From: Cryptomeria japonica
Lineage: Eukaryota > Streptophyta > Pinopsida > Cupressales > Cupressaceae
Direction: 5' to 3'
Assembly: GCF_030272615.1 (NCBI RefSeq)
Contig: NC_081415.1
Coordinates: forward strand, 600,677,644-600,741,643
Length of the DNA stretch: 64,000 bases
The translations under genes and the position numbers were made by a program. The notes under the pieces are model-generated. The model made no database searches. It was not told the DNA's origin and saw only the letters and a program-made list of their open reading frames with translations. Position 1 is the stretch's first letter, and each line of letters opens with the position of its first letter. Below, piece by piece: positions 26,210 through 38,020 of this stretch.

Positions 26210-27410
26210 TCAGACATAATTTTTTTTCAGATGTATGCTATTGATGGGTTCCTCGAGCTGATCCTTGTCCTGTGTCGATAGCTGATATGCTCCTGACCCA
26301 AATACTTCTTTGACCACAAACAGACCTAACCAGTTTGGTTCAAACTTCCCTTTCTTTTCTCAATCTGACTGGTTTCATGGATTTTCCTTTAGTACTAGTT
26401 CTCCAACTTGAAAGGCTCTTGGTTTGACCTTGTGATTATAACTTCAACACATTCTTTGTTGATACACCTTCAAATGATCAAAGGCATTTTGTTGTCATTC
26501 ATGGATCAATTCTAACTCTTGCAATCTAGATACTCATTGTTCTTCATTTGGAATAAGACCTTTTAATGATACTCATAGAGAAGGTATCTCTACTTCTATT
26601 GGCAGTATTGCTTCTGATCCATAGACAAGAGAGAAAGACGTGGTGCCTGTTGGTGTGCAGATACTGGTATGGTAGGCCCATAAAATAGGGTTCAATTGAA
26701 TATGCCAATCTCTACCAGCATCATTCACTGTCTTTTTGAGGATTTTTAAAATTGTTTTATTTGATGCTTCTACTTTCCCATTCCCTTGTGGATAGTAGGG
26801 TGTGGAGAATCTATGTTGGATCTTGAATTTCTCACATAGCTCTTGTACATCTTGGCTCTTGAATGGTCACTCACTATCAGTAATAATGGTCATGGGTATG
26901 CCATAGTGACATATGATGTAGTTCAAGATAAATGCAGTAATTTGTTTTCCTGTGATATTTATGAGAGGTACTGCCTCAATCCATTTTGTAAAATATTTTG
27001 TAGCTACAAGGATGAATTTGTGACCATTGGATGAAGGAGGGTTTATCTTTCCTACTAGATCAAGACCCCATTGGCAAAAAGGCCAAGATGTTTCCAAAGC
27101 ATGAAGTTCTTGTGTTGGTGCATGAATCAAATTTCCATGGATCTGACATTGTTTGCATGTTTTAGCTATTTGAAAAGAATCATGTTCCATAGTTGGCCAA
27201 TAATAGCCCAAGTGTATGAGTTGTTTCGAAAGGGTAAGACCACTTGAATGAGTGTCACAAATGTCATTATGAACTTCATTTAACACCTTCTAAGATTCTT
27301 CTCATTCAATACATCTTAAGAGAGTACAATCCAAACCTCGTTTAAAAAGGGTATCTGTGACAAGAGTATAATGGGAAGATTAGCGAACAAAGTTTCTCTT
27401 TTGGTTCTTC
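26210..27410 (-). pseudogene. Tat-like integrase with C-terminal domain, broken
   Basis: Inserts the DNA copy of the element into the genome. Zinc-binding HHCC domain: EVHNDICDTHSS... followed by CKQC. Catalytic core: first Asp in WGLDLVGK, second Asp in IITDSE, Glu in NGKVEASNK, so the D-D-E triad is still readable. The C-terminal part has KVKPRAFQVGELVLKENP and ends HLKKNYV at the stop at 26210-26212. Breaks: stops after TDSE (about 26865), several more at 26400-26640, and two at 27290-27310. The frame at 26867-27286 is the longest clean piece. Confidence 0.9.
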
Positions 27411-27965
27411 AACAAGTCAGGAGGGAGGATATTATCTTTCAGGTATGTATAAGTTTGGCCATAGCGGGAGGAATCTTTCCCAACAAGGTGACAGATAGTT
27501 TGGGAATTAGGACAATTATGTGTAGGGTAAAACAACTCTTCCACTGGGAATTTGTAACGCTCTTGATTTTCCTGTGTCTACGATAGAGAAGAAAGTTTTG
27601 CCAAGGCATTTGCAACTTTGTTGTCATTCCTCAGAATCTACTGAAACGTTATTTCGACAAAGTATTTCTTGACTTCATCAACCATATTCTTATAAGACAT
27701 TAGATTTTCATCCTTTATTTGAGAATCATCATTGATTTGGTTGATGACGAGCTAAGAGTCTCCAAAGACCTGAAGTTGTGTAATGTTCCATTCTATATCC
27801 ATTTTTATTCTTGTGACCAAAGCTTCATATTCTGTTGTGTTATTGGTGCATGGAAAGCTTAATTTATACACTTTTGGAATTGTATGACCTTGTGGTGTGA
27901 TGACTAGAATGCTCGCTCCTGATCCATGATGTGTTTCAATATTGATGCTTGCTCCTAGACTGATA
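27411..27965 (-). pseudogene. Second-type RNase H (aRNH) of the Tat-like element
   Basis: On the minus strand the reading HGSGASILVITPQGH, KLSFPCTNNTTEYEAL, QLQVFGDS and NDNKVANALAKL can be followed. This corresponds to the archaeal/plant-type RNase H domain acquired by Tat elements. Against the sister copy at 41965-42480, the first catalytic Asp (in FDGS) is missing because the deletion that removed RT ends just downstream of it. The Glu (TEYE) and second Asp (FGDS) remain; the last Asp is replaced (VANAL against AADAM). There are in-frame stops. Confidence 0.8.
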
Positions 27966-28020
27966 TTCGGGTGATGTATTATAAGATATGGATCTAACCC
28001 TGGAATGTCTGCATATGACT
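27930..28020 (-). other. Deletion scar: RT and first RNase H missing
   Basis: Just after the 28.0 kb stop the minus strand reads, in a shifted frame, YADIPGLDPYLIIHHPNISL, which is the segment that normally precedes reverse transcriptase. Within about 12 codons it changes to HGSGASILVITPQGH, the interior of the second RNase H. The whole RT and the first RNase H (about 1.5 kb in related elements) are therefore absent at one point. Confidence 0.8.
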
Positions 28021-30141
28021 AGGAAAATTGATTTGCCATCTTTTGAAGGGTTCCAAATATTGTTGCACTTCGTGTTCTGATAGAGATATTGATGGATGGA
28101 GATCAATTGTGCCAATGGTAACTGCCTCTATTGGTTCTATCAAGATAGATGACCTCTCTTGATAGTATTCAGGTAAGGTGTCAAATATCCCATCTTTCGG
28201 TGCCTCGAGGAGGTTTTCACCGTTAGATGCATTTATTATTTTTACTTTTTCTCGGTCTAATGTTGCCAATAAATGGTTTTCAGCATTAGACCTGATATTG
28301 TTTTCTTTATTTTTATTTTTGCGACTGGGAGATTTGGCACCTACTTGACTGGAAGATGTGTTGTTGAAATTCTTGGTGAAATTTGTTGCGGGTTCGATTG
28401 CATTAAGATATAAGGATATGGCATGGTCATTAGGAAAGGTATCAATGACAGTATGTCTTTCATTTTCCTAGTCCATAAGTTTAGGATGGATTAAGGGTAA
28501 AGGATCCTCGGGTTGATTTGTTTCAAAGATATTAGGGGTCATGTTAGAGATGTCAGAGCTTTCAATATGCATTTCAATGTCTAGAATGATACTCTCATCA
28601 GAATGACCTCTCACAAGTAGCTCCTGAATGTCCTTGATTGAGTCCAAGTCAACTGAATGTGATTCTAATTCAAGTGGTCTAGTGCTTAACGTTTTCCCCG
28701 CATACGCATGAACTACATTGACATCTACATCTTCTTGTTCCCTTTCAATTGCAAGTTGCTCTTGTCTATTATCATGTTCATCTTGTTGTTAGCTAGAAGA
28801 TGTGTTTGTTGGTAGAGTAACTTGTCTGTACCCTAAGCCCGATTTCTCTATAGCTTGCTGAGTATGAGGTTCTATTGGTTCTAGAATACCTTCCTTCCTT
28901 TTTCCTAAAGGACCCATTCTAGTGTATCCCATTTTTTGGAGGATGTTAAATCTTATGCCATTTTTTTCTGTAGGTATTCTGACATGATTGATCTGTTGTT
29001 GGACTTCATCATCCTTGTATAGCCATTGTAGCACATCTTTGTCTTTTGTTTCTTTAGATAAGGTCCCAACACTGATAGATGCTCCATCAAATATAGGAAG
29101 ATTTTTCACAATGGGGTGTTGTTTATAGTTTGATGGTTTTTCATAAGATTGAGGAGAAAGTGGTATCTGTGATAGTGAATATTCTTTGTTCCTTCGATCT
29201 CTTAGCTGTATTTGTTTTTCCATGCTTGTCAAAATTGAGGCAAATGATTTTCCCTTGGATTGTGTACTGGAAGATGATGCCTTTCTGTTATGTGGAACCA
29301 TAACCTCTAGGGCCAGTTTCAGATTACTATAGTACTGTAATGGATTTGAGTCTGCTAAGATTGTGATTTCCTGCCCATTGTATGGAAACTTCAGACACTA
29401 ATGATATGTTGAAGTAATAGTATGTATGTCATGTTTCCATGGTCTTCCCAAGAGTAAGACGTATGGTAAGTCCAAGTCTAGAACTTGGCATCCTATGTCT
29501 TTCTGCAAAGGTCCCACTCTAATGGGTAATATCACAATTCCTTTAGAGGAACACTCTTCTTCGTCATATGCTTTGATTGTTATCTTTTTCTAGGGATCAA
29601 ATGCATCTTCAAAATATCCTAGAGCATGGACAAGACTTAATGAACAAATGTTTAAGCCAACTCCCCCATCTATTAGGACACATTTAATGAGTGTTCTATT
29701 AATAAGGACTTCAATTTGCAAGGGAGCCTTATGGGGATGTTGCAAGGAATCAATACTTGGATATGAAGGAGATGGGCTTTGAATATGATCCACCGAAATA
29801 GGTTTGATGGAAATTATGGATATCCCTTGGGGAACTTCATCCTTGGGTGTATTGTTTGGTGAGGATGTTATGGAAGGTTCTTGCAAGTTTTCAAGAAGTG
29901 TAGGAATAGATACCTTTGGAGAGTCAATTTTCTTATGGGGGGATTAGCCATTTCTAGACATAGGTGCGCGATTTTGATCTTCCTCAGCAAAATCCCTTAG
30001 GGATATCTTTAAGAGTAGCATAAAAGAGCCACCCTTCTTTGGAGATGTATTTGAATCCTTGTGAGGTTTTGACATAGTTGGCTTTTGATTTTGGGCTTGA
30101 CCTGTTATGTCTTCTTCTTGTATTTTTCTTTGGTATGCCAT
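27994..30141 (-). pseudogene. Tat-like protease with G-patch, polyprotein segment with stops
   Basis: About 2.1 kb stays in one frame on the minus strand, interrupted by stops at 29944, 29590, 29398, 28789 and one near 28470. Order: a Lys/Ser-rich linker; retropepsin with VLIDGGVGLNICS (active Asp, DGG in place of DSG/DTG) and YVLLLGRPW near 29440; a G-patch at about 28822-28959; then an acidic linker leading to the pre-RT segment. DGG in this position is, from memory, common in Tat elements. The sister copy at 41 kb has lost this whole part. Confidence 0.85.
28822..28959 (-). other. G-patch domain
   Basis: Minus-strand residues RFNILQKMGYTRMGPLG followed by KRKEGILEPIE and SGLGYR match the glycine-rich G-patch pattern (MG[YW]..G.GLGK...GI..P), an RNA-binding module or helicase-partner motif. 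It lies between protease and the (deleted) RT. G-patch modules next to protease are known in betaretroviruses and, to my recollection, in some plant Tat elements. One glycine of the consensus is replaced by Met-Gly-Pro. Confidence 0.75.
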
Positions 30142-32275
30142 GTTTCTATGATCTTCAGCTATTCTGAATGTTTATATTTCTGTTTCTTCGATCTTACATC
30201 TCTGAACTCTAGTTAAGATGGGCATACACATGTGTTGAATGTTGTGCAAGGATTTGCTTGTCTAAGAGGTGTTTCAATAAGTGACCAATTGTCAATGTAG
30301 ATACGATAGAGTGATATGACATCAAAAGATAATTCAAGTATTTGTTGATTTGTATGTTTTTCGATCTTCGGTTGGAGTGCAATGATGATGATTTTGATAA
30401 AACCAAGTCCAATAGGAACTATATATCCTACGATGTGGGACAAATTTTTCTTGACCAAACATTGTAGTTTCGTGATATAGGATGATAGATCCTGATGAGA
30501 AACTATGTTTTGAGTGATCAGTTTATCAAAGAGGTGATAATGCACTTTGAGATGTTAGATCTTGAACTTGTTGAAGGTGAATACTTGAAAATCTTGGGGT
30601 GTCTAGTTCTAGAATCCAATTTGACAAAAGATAACTTGACCAAGCAAACCAAAAAGATAACCTAAGAACAGAGTGACATATATCAGGTGTTTTTGCTCAC
30701 TCTAAATTGACCAAGCAAACATGACAGATCTGGAAAAGACATGCAAGAAGACAACTCTAGATTGACAAAGACATAGATTTGTAGGACAATTTACACAGTC
30801 CTAGATGACAATTTAGACAGACCCATATGACAAAGGCCTAATCTCGTACGACACTTCCCACAGAACCAGACGACAAAGGCATAATCTTGTACGATGATTC
30901 CCACATAACCAGATGACAACTGATAACACAAACTCTTCTGCTAATCTAATTCGTATGAAAAATTCCACAGATCCAAACAATAAAATAGCTTTCTCGTATG
31001 ACTGAAGATAGAGCAGAGACAAAAATTTTACTTTGACAGATTTTTGACCAAAAATGTTTGATGTTTCGATTCTATTTTCTATTTTTAGATATCTAAGTTT
31101 TTGTTTCAAGGATGAAAACACAACAAACATGTGATATGACAAGTGACCTCAAGTGCAACATGCTAAATCCTAAGGAAGTTGGTTGAGAGAGAAAATATTT
31201 GCTTGCAAACTTAGGTACACACCCAATAGCTAATCAAAATACGTCTGCTGAGTCTCATGCAATGGATTCTCAACGCCGTATTATCCGACTCCAAACGCTA
31301 ATGGGGGCACGATATGGCAAGTGTCTTGGGAGAGTTACTATCTCTCTCGCACAAAGATTATCCCCCTTTCAGAGGTGAATCAGGTAGCTTCTATCTTAGG
31401 GTTCGTAAAAAGGGTTTTCATTTGAAATTTCCCCTTGCAATTAGACAAGAATAATTGAGGCCTATAGCCCAACAAGGTATTGAAACAGGAAGTAGTCACA
31501 CAAGCGTGATTGAGACCATGAGGCCCTATTAAATGTATGATATGAGAGATCTCAAAAGAGAAAAATAAAATAATCCCATCCTCCCAGATAGTAATATCGA
31601 GAGGCCTATTTTTTAGAGTGAGTCAGAAAGCTTAGGTCTAGTTGTACTCACTTGGGTTGTTCTCACAGGGTGATTAGTTTTTCCCACTGTGACAGGCCCA
31701 CTAAAGGTATTCAAATCTCAAACATGGAAGAACTTCAAGGGTCAGGATTTCTGATTGTCCAAATGGACAAGAGCATACTCTCCTACCTTTTAGACAACTT
31801 CTCAAGCATAAAAAACAAGATGTTCATTAACCATTATCAAATCAAGTACGCCTAGAAAAATTTAAGAAGACACAGTTTGGTTGAGTTCCTCTAGGCAACC
31901 TGCAAAATAAATACATTAGTAATCATGTTGTTTTTGATGAATTAAATCTTTGGCAAGTGTAATCTTTGACAGTCGTCCTACAAAAACCAGTTAGGTTGCT
32001 TGAAAACTCATAAACATATCAGAGTTAGCATTAGTAATAGCCAAATTGAAGCATTAAAAACCCTAAAATGCAATCTGTTTTGAAAACATAGAAGCAGAAA
32101 CTCATATGACTATTCTCACTAGCTCGTACGAGTATTCCCACATACTCGTACAAGTGCACAAAGAAACTAATATGGTACTGTAAAGTTACTCGTACAACAT
32201 TCTGAAACAGGCCCAATTAGAAACCCGTGAGATTGAAAATTTGATGATGCAAGAGGCCAAGAAATTAGATTTCCT
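30142..32275 (-). other. Unassigned 5' part of the Tat-like element
   Basis: Where gag is expected I see only short frames (30213-30545, 30813-31142) without a recognisable capsid or zinc knuckle. The stretch 30720-31000 holds repeated 'acagatccaaacaa'/'accagatgacaa' motifs and 32100-32200 repeated 'actcgtacgagtattccc' motifs. Gag may be deleted, decayed past recognition, or never present. Confidence 0.5.
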
Positions 32276-32296
32276 GCCACACGATGGGTGCCAAAA
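32276..32296 (-). promoter_or_regulatory. Primer-binding site of the minus-strand Tat-like element
   Basis: Directly inside the 5' LTR the minus strand reads TTTTGGCACCCATCGTGTGG. The position and TGGCACCCA.CGTG wording fit a tRNA-primer site. I do not assign the tRNA. Confidence 0.65.
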
Positions 32297-33471
32297 TGTC
32301 ATGTGTCTGAAGTAGGGTGCCTGCATCTGCAACACAAACACTCAATAGATCATTACAAGCATGATTCACAAATTGAAATCAAATGAAAGATAAACCATGA
32401 CAAAGCGACCTATTGCCTCCTAAGAGATGCGAGTGTGTATTTGCTCTCAGATCTAGATAAGCAATCCCAGTGACTTGACTACACCAAAACGGAGGATTTA
32501 AAATGATATGATATGCAAGCTAGATAAGTGCATGATTATGCTAAATTGATCCAAGAAGCTAATTAAGATAATGATATGCATGATTAAGCTATGATGATGA
32601 TGTAATTAATCTAGAATAGAGATTGATTATGCTATATGATTCAACATTTATGCTAGAATGTGATCAAATTAAACTAGATCTAAGATGCAATTGACTATAA
32701 TAATTATGCTTAAATGAGATGAGATGGGATGTGCCTATAATAACAATGCATGAGATTAAAATGAGATGGGATGTGCCTATAATAATAATAATGCCTAAAA
32801 TGATATGAGACGGGATCCTTTGTGCTCCAAAATGGGGGATATTTATAGGATTTCCAAGTCTAGGGGTAAGGTGGCAGGAATCAATGGTCAAGATTAAGTA
32901 TGAAGATATCAAGGGTTAAATTCGAGGAGGTTGGAGGGAGGGACACTTGTCATCTCTATGGTGACAAGTGTCAAGGAATCTTGCCCATAAGAGAGCAAGT
33001 GTCCAAGGGAAGAGACATGTGGCAAAAGTGCCATGTGTCTCAAGGGGAGAATATCCAACCCATAGGAGGTTAGGATAAGGAGGTTAGGATGTGCAAGATA
33101 GGATAGGGTTAGTTAAACCCAGGATTAGGTGAAGTGGGTCAGGTTGAGTGATGGCTATGTTAGGTGGTTAGAAGTTATGAGGCATGTGGGTAATTTGAAT
33201 TTAAAAAATTCAAATAATAGGAAAAGGCTAATTAACTTTCAACAACTCATAAATTGATTTGTTTTAATTAATTAGGGGATTAGAAGAAATGAATTAAATG
33301 GGTGGAGGATTAATTAATCAAAGGGGACTATTGAAATGAACCTATTAAATAAATCCTTAGAATTATTAATAAGCAGGTGAATGGGGGAATTTAATCAAAT
33401 TGCTATTGAATTCAATTAAATTGGGAAGGGGGATTAATTAATTATCTTCAGACCATTTTTAGGTGTATACA
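32297..33471 (-). repeat. 5' LTR of the minus-strand Tat-like element
   Basis: Partner of 23254-24471. On the minus strand it starts TGTATACACCTAAAAATGG and ends CAGACACATGACA. The minus-strand TATAAATATCCC at about 32834-32845 is a candidate promoter. Confidence 0.92.
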
Positions 33472-34488
33472 TTTGTTACTCATCTAGGCAGGTAACATAG
33501 TATTTAAATTTGAATAAGAAGGTGTATATATATCCCATGGATTTTAGTAGAAATCTAGTTAGTTATCAAGTAAGCCAATCATCAATTTAAGAGTCTCATT
33601 CCTTTGTAATTTTAAAAACTTGTTTTACTCCCTTTTGGAAGCCAATTACAATGCAAAATTGAAGTTGATTTGAAATCTCAATGTTTAAGGATCCTACTAG
33701 AGGAAGAGCAAGGCCCTCTCAACCAAAGCGGGGTGATCCTAAGTTGTTTCTTTGTTTCTATTTAATTACTGTAAGTTTTCTTTTAGTTACATTCTTTTCT
33801 ACAAGTTCATGTTAATCAAAAGTTACAAATCAATTGAAATCTATATTTTTCATTCATAGATCTTTTAAGTAGTTCTTAGAGATAGATTCATTTGCTCATG
33901 GATGTTTAGATTTATGTTTCACCAAGCTTAGTTTGAATTCATTAATTGTTTCATTCCAGGATCTGGTTTTATTAAACTAGAGGACAATGGGGATGGAAGT
34001 AGTGATTAGATAGAAGCTTTGTTGATATTATTCATGGAATTTAGTTTACTTCAAATGTTCTTTAGAATAGAATTCTAATTTTATGTAAGTGTAAAATAGA
34101 TTTCATTTCTCAGAAAGTAGAATAGAACTTGAATTTGTGTTGAAGTTTAAATGTAGTCTTAGTCTTAGCTAAATGATTCCATGAATTAGTTTTAATAAAG
34201 TCATGTTTATATTGCACTAAAAAAATTAGAGTCTTTCTTAGAGTAGATTTAGTACCTTGAGTTTCATTTCTACTAGCATAGAGAAGTACCCTTAGCATAT
34301 AATTTAATTCTTAGAAAATTGATCTTGAGCACTCCTGATGGTGCATGACCAAAGCATTAGTCATTATTCTCAATGCAAAACCCCCCCAAATTAAACACAT
34401 CCCTATCGCATATAGCTCTAAGAAACACCCTATTCGATAATGAGAAATTAAATTATGTGAGTTGTGACATCAACGGCCTCGCCCATCA
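33472..34488 (+). repeat. Right part of the 5' LTR of the Athila-like element
   Basis: Lies between the end of the Tat-like insertion and the primer site at 34493. It contains a TATA-like 'gtgtatatatatccc' at about 33522 and ends near 'gcccatca'. No second copy of this LTR is in the window, so its identity rests on position and the primer site. Confidence 0.6.
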
Positions 34489-34492
34489 TTTT

Positions 34493-34510
34493 TGGCATCG
34501 TTGCTAGGGA
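34493..34510 (+). promoter_or_regulatory. Primer-binding site of the Athila-like element
   Basis: 'tggcatcgttgctaggga' is a decayed form of TGGCGCCGTTGCCGGGGA, the primer site commonly seen in Athila and related plant gypsy elements. Confidence 0.75.
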
Positions 34511-34574
34511 AAGAAAGATCTAGCTACCAAATTTTGAAGCCTTAGTGTTGATAAGGAAAAGAAATAACTTCTTG

Positions 34575-35823
34575 ATGGGAAGAGCTAGAGATCCTTTTGG
34601 AAGATTCCTTATAAGGCATTATAATATTGATCAATTGCAATCTCAAGGCGCTCAAGAACAACAAAACCAATTTGAAGAACAACAAAGAACAATTTGAGAA
34701 ACAAGAAGAAGAAATGGGTGATTAGGTAGTAGCTGAAGATCGCCCACCCAATAGGACATTCTCATATCCAATTAACTTGAATGTGGGAGATAATGAGCTA
34801 CCTATGAAAAATATTTCACCCTCTAGTTTACCTACTTTTAGAGGAAAAACTTCAGAATATCCTGATTAGTTTCTCTTTCAATTTAAAGTCCTTTGTCAAA
34901 CTTATGATTACACATCTGATAACTAGAAGTTGAAATTGTTTCATTTTACTTTGAAAGAGTCGGCACTACGATGGTTTATGGGTTTGCATGTTGGTTCAAT
35001 CTCAACATGGAAAGAGATGGAGACTATATTCTTGGACAAGTACTAAGATTATTGTCACGTGAGAGATAGGAAGGATGAGTTGTTTCAAATGAAGCAAATT
35101 GAAGATGAAAGTTTGGAAAATTATGTTGATAGGTTTTTGTTTGTATACAAAATATGTGTTGATGGACTCAATGATGAAATGAGTAGAGCAATTTTCCTAA
35201 GGGGATTTGATGATAATTCTAGGGAAGCTTTGAATTTTATGGGAAAACGAGATATCAATAAGATTCCTTTGGATGATATTATTGGTATATGCAGAAATTA
35301 GTCTAGGACTAGAGTTGGAACTAGGGATTCTAAAAGGAAAAAAGCTTTAGCTCCTGATGTATCTCAAGTAATGGAGGAAATAGAAATTTTGAAAACTAGT
35401 ATACTCCTTCATCTTAATACTCAAGAAGACAATAATAATGTTAAGTCGTTAGCCATTTATTGTTCAAAGTGTAAGGGAAAACATATTTTGAGTGAATGTC
35501 CATTGCACCAAATAGATCTTTGTGAAATTTGTGAGAAGCATCATGCAACAAGCTCTTGCAATCTCTTACCAGAGATAAATAATCATTTGAAGAAACCTCT
35601 TATTGTGAAAGAAGAGCATACTTATATGTTGGACAAAGATCCCAAAATTCAGGGTTTGATGCTTATTCAAGACAATATGGCCCTAGAAATAATTGGAATT
35701 CAAATAAATGGTAGAATGTAAATCAGTGGACCCCTCCTTATACAGTGCAACCACCTCCTACATCTTGTGGACCTCCAAAGTGGATTAATCCTCAATGGAA
35801 CCAACCACAGTGGTAGCCCAACC
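34575..35823 (+). pseudogene. Athila-like gag, broken
   Basis: Encodes the particle protein. ATG at 34575 (MGRARDPFGRFL). After a frame break near 34700 the reading shows a retrotransposon gag domain: LKESALRWFMGLHVGSIS, then DELFQMKQIEDESLENYVD and RGFDDNSREALNF. Two zinc knuckles of the form CX2CX3HX4C follow: CSKCKGKHILSEC and CEICEKHHATSSC (about 35460-35560). Stops at 34866, 34924, 35045 and 35299 and a frameshift near 35670 disable it. The copia element at 35824 interrupts the Trp/Pro/Gln-rich tail; the tail resumes at 48127. Confidence 0.85.
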
Positions 35824-37143
35824 TATTGGCAACAAGGAAGAAAACTAAGAGGGGGGAGTGAATCAATTTTCTCAAAATATTTTCTTAACTCAAACATAAT
35901 TTTAGATTTGATAAATAACAGTGAAAACATAAACCAACACCACATCAATAACACACATAACACCAAGATTTTTGACATGGAAAACCCGGTCAAGGGAAAA
36001 ACCAGGGTGGGAACCTACCTACAATATGATGATACCCTATTAGAACTGTATGAAATATTACAATGAGGAATGCGTATGCATTTAGGCACACTACATAGAG
36101 CTCATGGCTGAAAAACAACAAAGGGCTACAACCCAAGGAAGACTCACTATCTTACTTACAAATTCATATTACATCTGGAAGATCATGAATTGAGAAAATA
36201 TCATCTTTTAATGCCTGGCTATAGTTCCGAATAGGCACATATACTGCTCCTTCACACTAATTCACTAGTTCTTAAAGACCAAAGCATTATTCATACACAC
36301 AAATAACTCTCTCACATGAGTATTACATTTATTTATATATATCATCAACCTATCTTTCAAATTTGGCTCCATACACATCACAAATTACAAGGATATAACC
36401 ATACACGCTACAATATTATATGTGGACCAAAACAATGTCTATTAAGACATAGTATGGACCATAATCAACACCTTGAACATGAAACACCTCCAAGAATTAT
36501 GCCTCAAACATCCGCAAAACACTACAAGCATCATGTTGGCCAAGAACATGAAGAACACCACTAGACTAAAGAAAATCATCAATAACACGCACAAAGATCA
36601 ATGCAGACCATCAACACAAATAGGACACAATCTAGAAACATCCACAAGCATTATGAATTACCACAAAAACAACCACACCAACACCACTTACTAGAATCTC
36701 CATCATCATTATACTGAACTTCAAAAACACTAATTGCAACGACTGACAAACTGAAAAATTCACTTGTTGACCTCCAAATCAAAAACCATCTGAATTGAGG
36801 ACACACCAGAATGTCCTAAACACTGTCAAATCCACAAACCAAGATATTGCAACATAGAGAAAAATCCAAAACATTGATCAACACTGAACAACTGAAAAAA
36901 CAACTACAATAATGGATCTCATAACTCAATCGAATCTTCATCTGGACCATTGAAACTTGAGCTAATTCAACTAGACAAACTTATCTCAAAAACTTTTAAT
37001 CCGCAACAACTCATCTGCAACACACCTTCCAAACCAACTCACTTAATCTGACTGCAACACTAGAACACACTGAGGAATATGTTGACAACAATGACAACAC
37101 ATACTTAGTGAATCCAAACACATATTTGCACATTATCCCAACA
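35824..37143 (-). repeat. 3' LTR of the first copia element
   Basis: On the minus strand starts TGTTGGGATAATGTGC and ends TTGCCAATA (TTGCCAACA in the partner). Its first 125 bases (plus orientation) match 40879-41003, and 36248-37143 matches 47230-48126. Confidence 0.92.
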
Positions 37144-37157
37144 ATCGCCCCCTTTGG
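37144..37157 (-). promoter_or_regulatory. Polypurine tract of the first copia element
   Basis: CCAAAGGGGGCGAT on the minus strand, directly before the LTR start. The AAAGGGGG(A/C)GATTG context is typical of Sireviruses. The second copia element has CCAAAGGGGGAGAT at 54150-54163. Confidence 0.88.
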
Positions 37158-37437
37158 CATTGATGGCAACATATGATGAAAAAAAATCAATGATAAAGAA
37201 AAAACAACTCTCAACAATTTCCCCCTAAGATCTATCATATGAAATGACAGTTTGTCACATGATTCTTTCCCCCTTTGACATCAATGCAAAAGACATATTT
37301 ACAAACCACAAATCACACAAAACTGAACATCTGAACCACAACACTGACTATTCCCCCTGAGTATCAGCCACCACTCATCAATCTGAATCACAAGATATGA
37401 CTGTGAAATTCACCGGACCGATGCAAATCTATGCATC

Positions 37438-38020
37438 TTAGTTCTTATCAAGAGGGGAAATTACCCCTAGCTTCTCTTTGAGATACTCAAAAGTATCCTT
37501 AGGCAAAGGCTTCGTGAAGATATCTACAATTTTTTCCTTTGAAGATACATACTCCAATCGGACTTTCTTCGCATTCACATTTTCTCTCAAGAAATGAAAC
37601 TTGATTGATATATGCTTAGTCTTGGAATGCAACATTGGATTCTTAGAAATGTTGATAGCACTCGAATTATCATAGTATATAGTAGTAGGCTCATCATAAA
37701 CAACGTTGATATCCTTTAACATCTTCTTCATCCATACCACTTGAGTATAATTATTAGCAACAACAATATATTAAGTCTCTACAATAGATAAGGAAATAGC
37801 ATTTTGCTTCTTACTCATACAAGAAACCAATCTCTTTCCCAAGAAAAATGCACCAACACTAGTACTCTTCTTGTCATCAACATCACCTGCCCAATCAGCA
37901 TCAGTAAAAGCACTAAAAGTAAAATCATCATCTTTAGAATACCACAAAACAAAATCAGTCATGCCTTTCAAATATCTGAAAATCCTTTTCATAGCTACAA
38001 CATGAGGTGAACATGAGATT
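37438..38020 (-). pseudogene. Copia RNase H, broken
   Basis: Degrades the RNA strand during reverse transcription. Minus-strand reading FTDADWAGDVDDKKSTSVG and SKKQNAISLSIVET (37771-37992), stop, then MVWMKKMLKDINVVYDEP, YYDNSSAINISKNPMLHSKT and IADIFTKPL-type ending (IVDIFTKPLPKDTFEYLK; 37438-37740). Catalytic Asp residues in TDADW and YYDN and the Glu in SIVET remain. At least one stop separates the two parts. Confidence 0.9.

Larger units (their letters stand above)
23254..33471 (-). mobile_element. Tat-like Ty3/gypsy element, minus strand, with both LTRs, lacking RT
   Basis: LTRs at 23254-24471 (3') and 32297-33471 (5') share TGTATACA.CTAAAAATGG starts and GACA ends. Flanks gttgt (23249-23253) and tttgt (33472-33476) agree at 4 of 5 bases. 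Between them, on the minus strand, come a primer site, an unassigned 5' part, protease, a G-patch domain, a second-type (archaeal-like) RNase H, integrase and a polypurine tract. The presence of this second RNase H is a known mark of the Tat lineage. Reverse transcriptase and the first RNase H are missing. Several stops are present. It inserted into the LTR of the Athila-like element. Confidence 0.88.

Noticed and set aside
26060-26281. 73-codon hydrophobic (Phe-rich) + strand frame resembling a membrane peptide
   Set aside because: It is the complement of the purine-rich repeat behind the integrase stop; the opposite-copy frames at 43680-43972 arise the same way.
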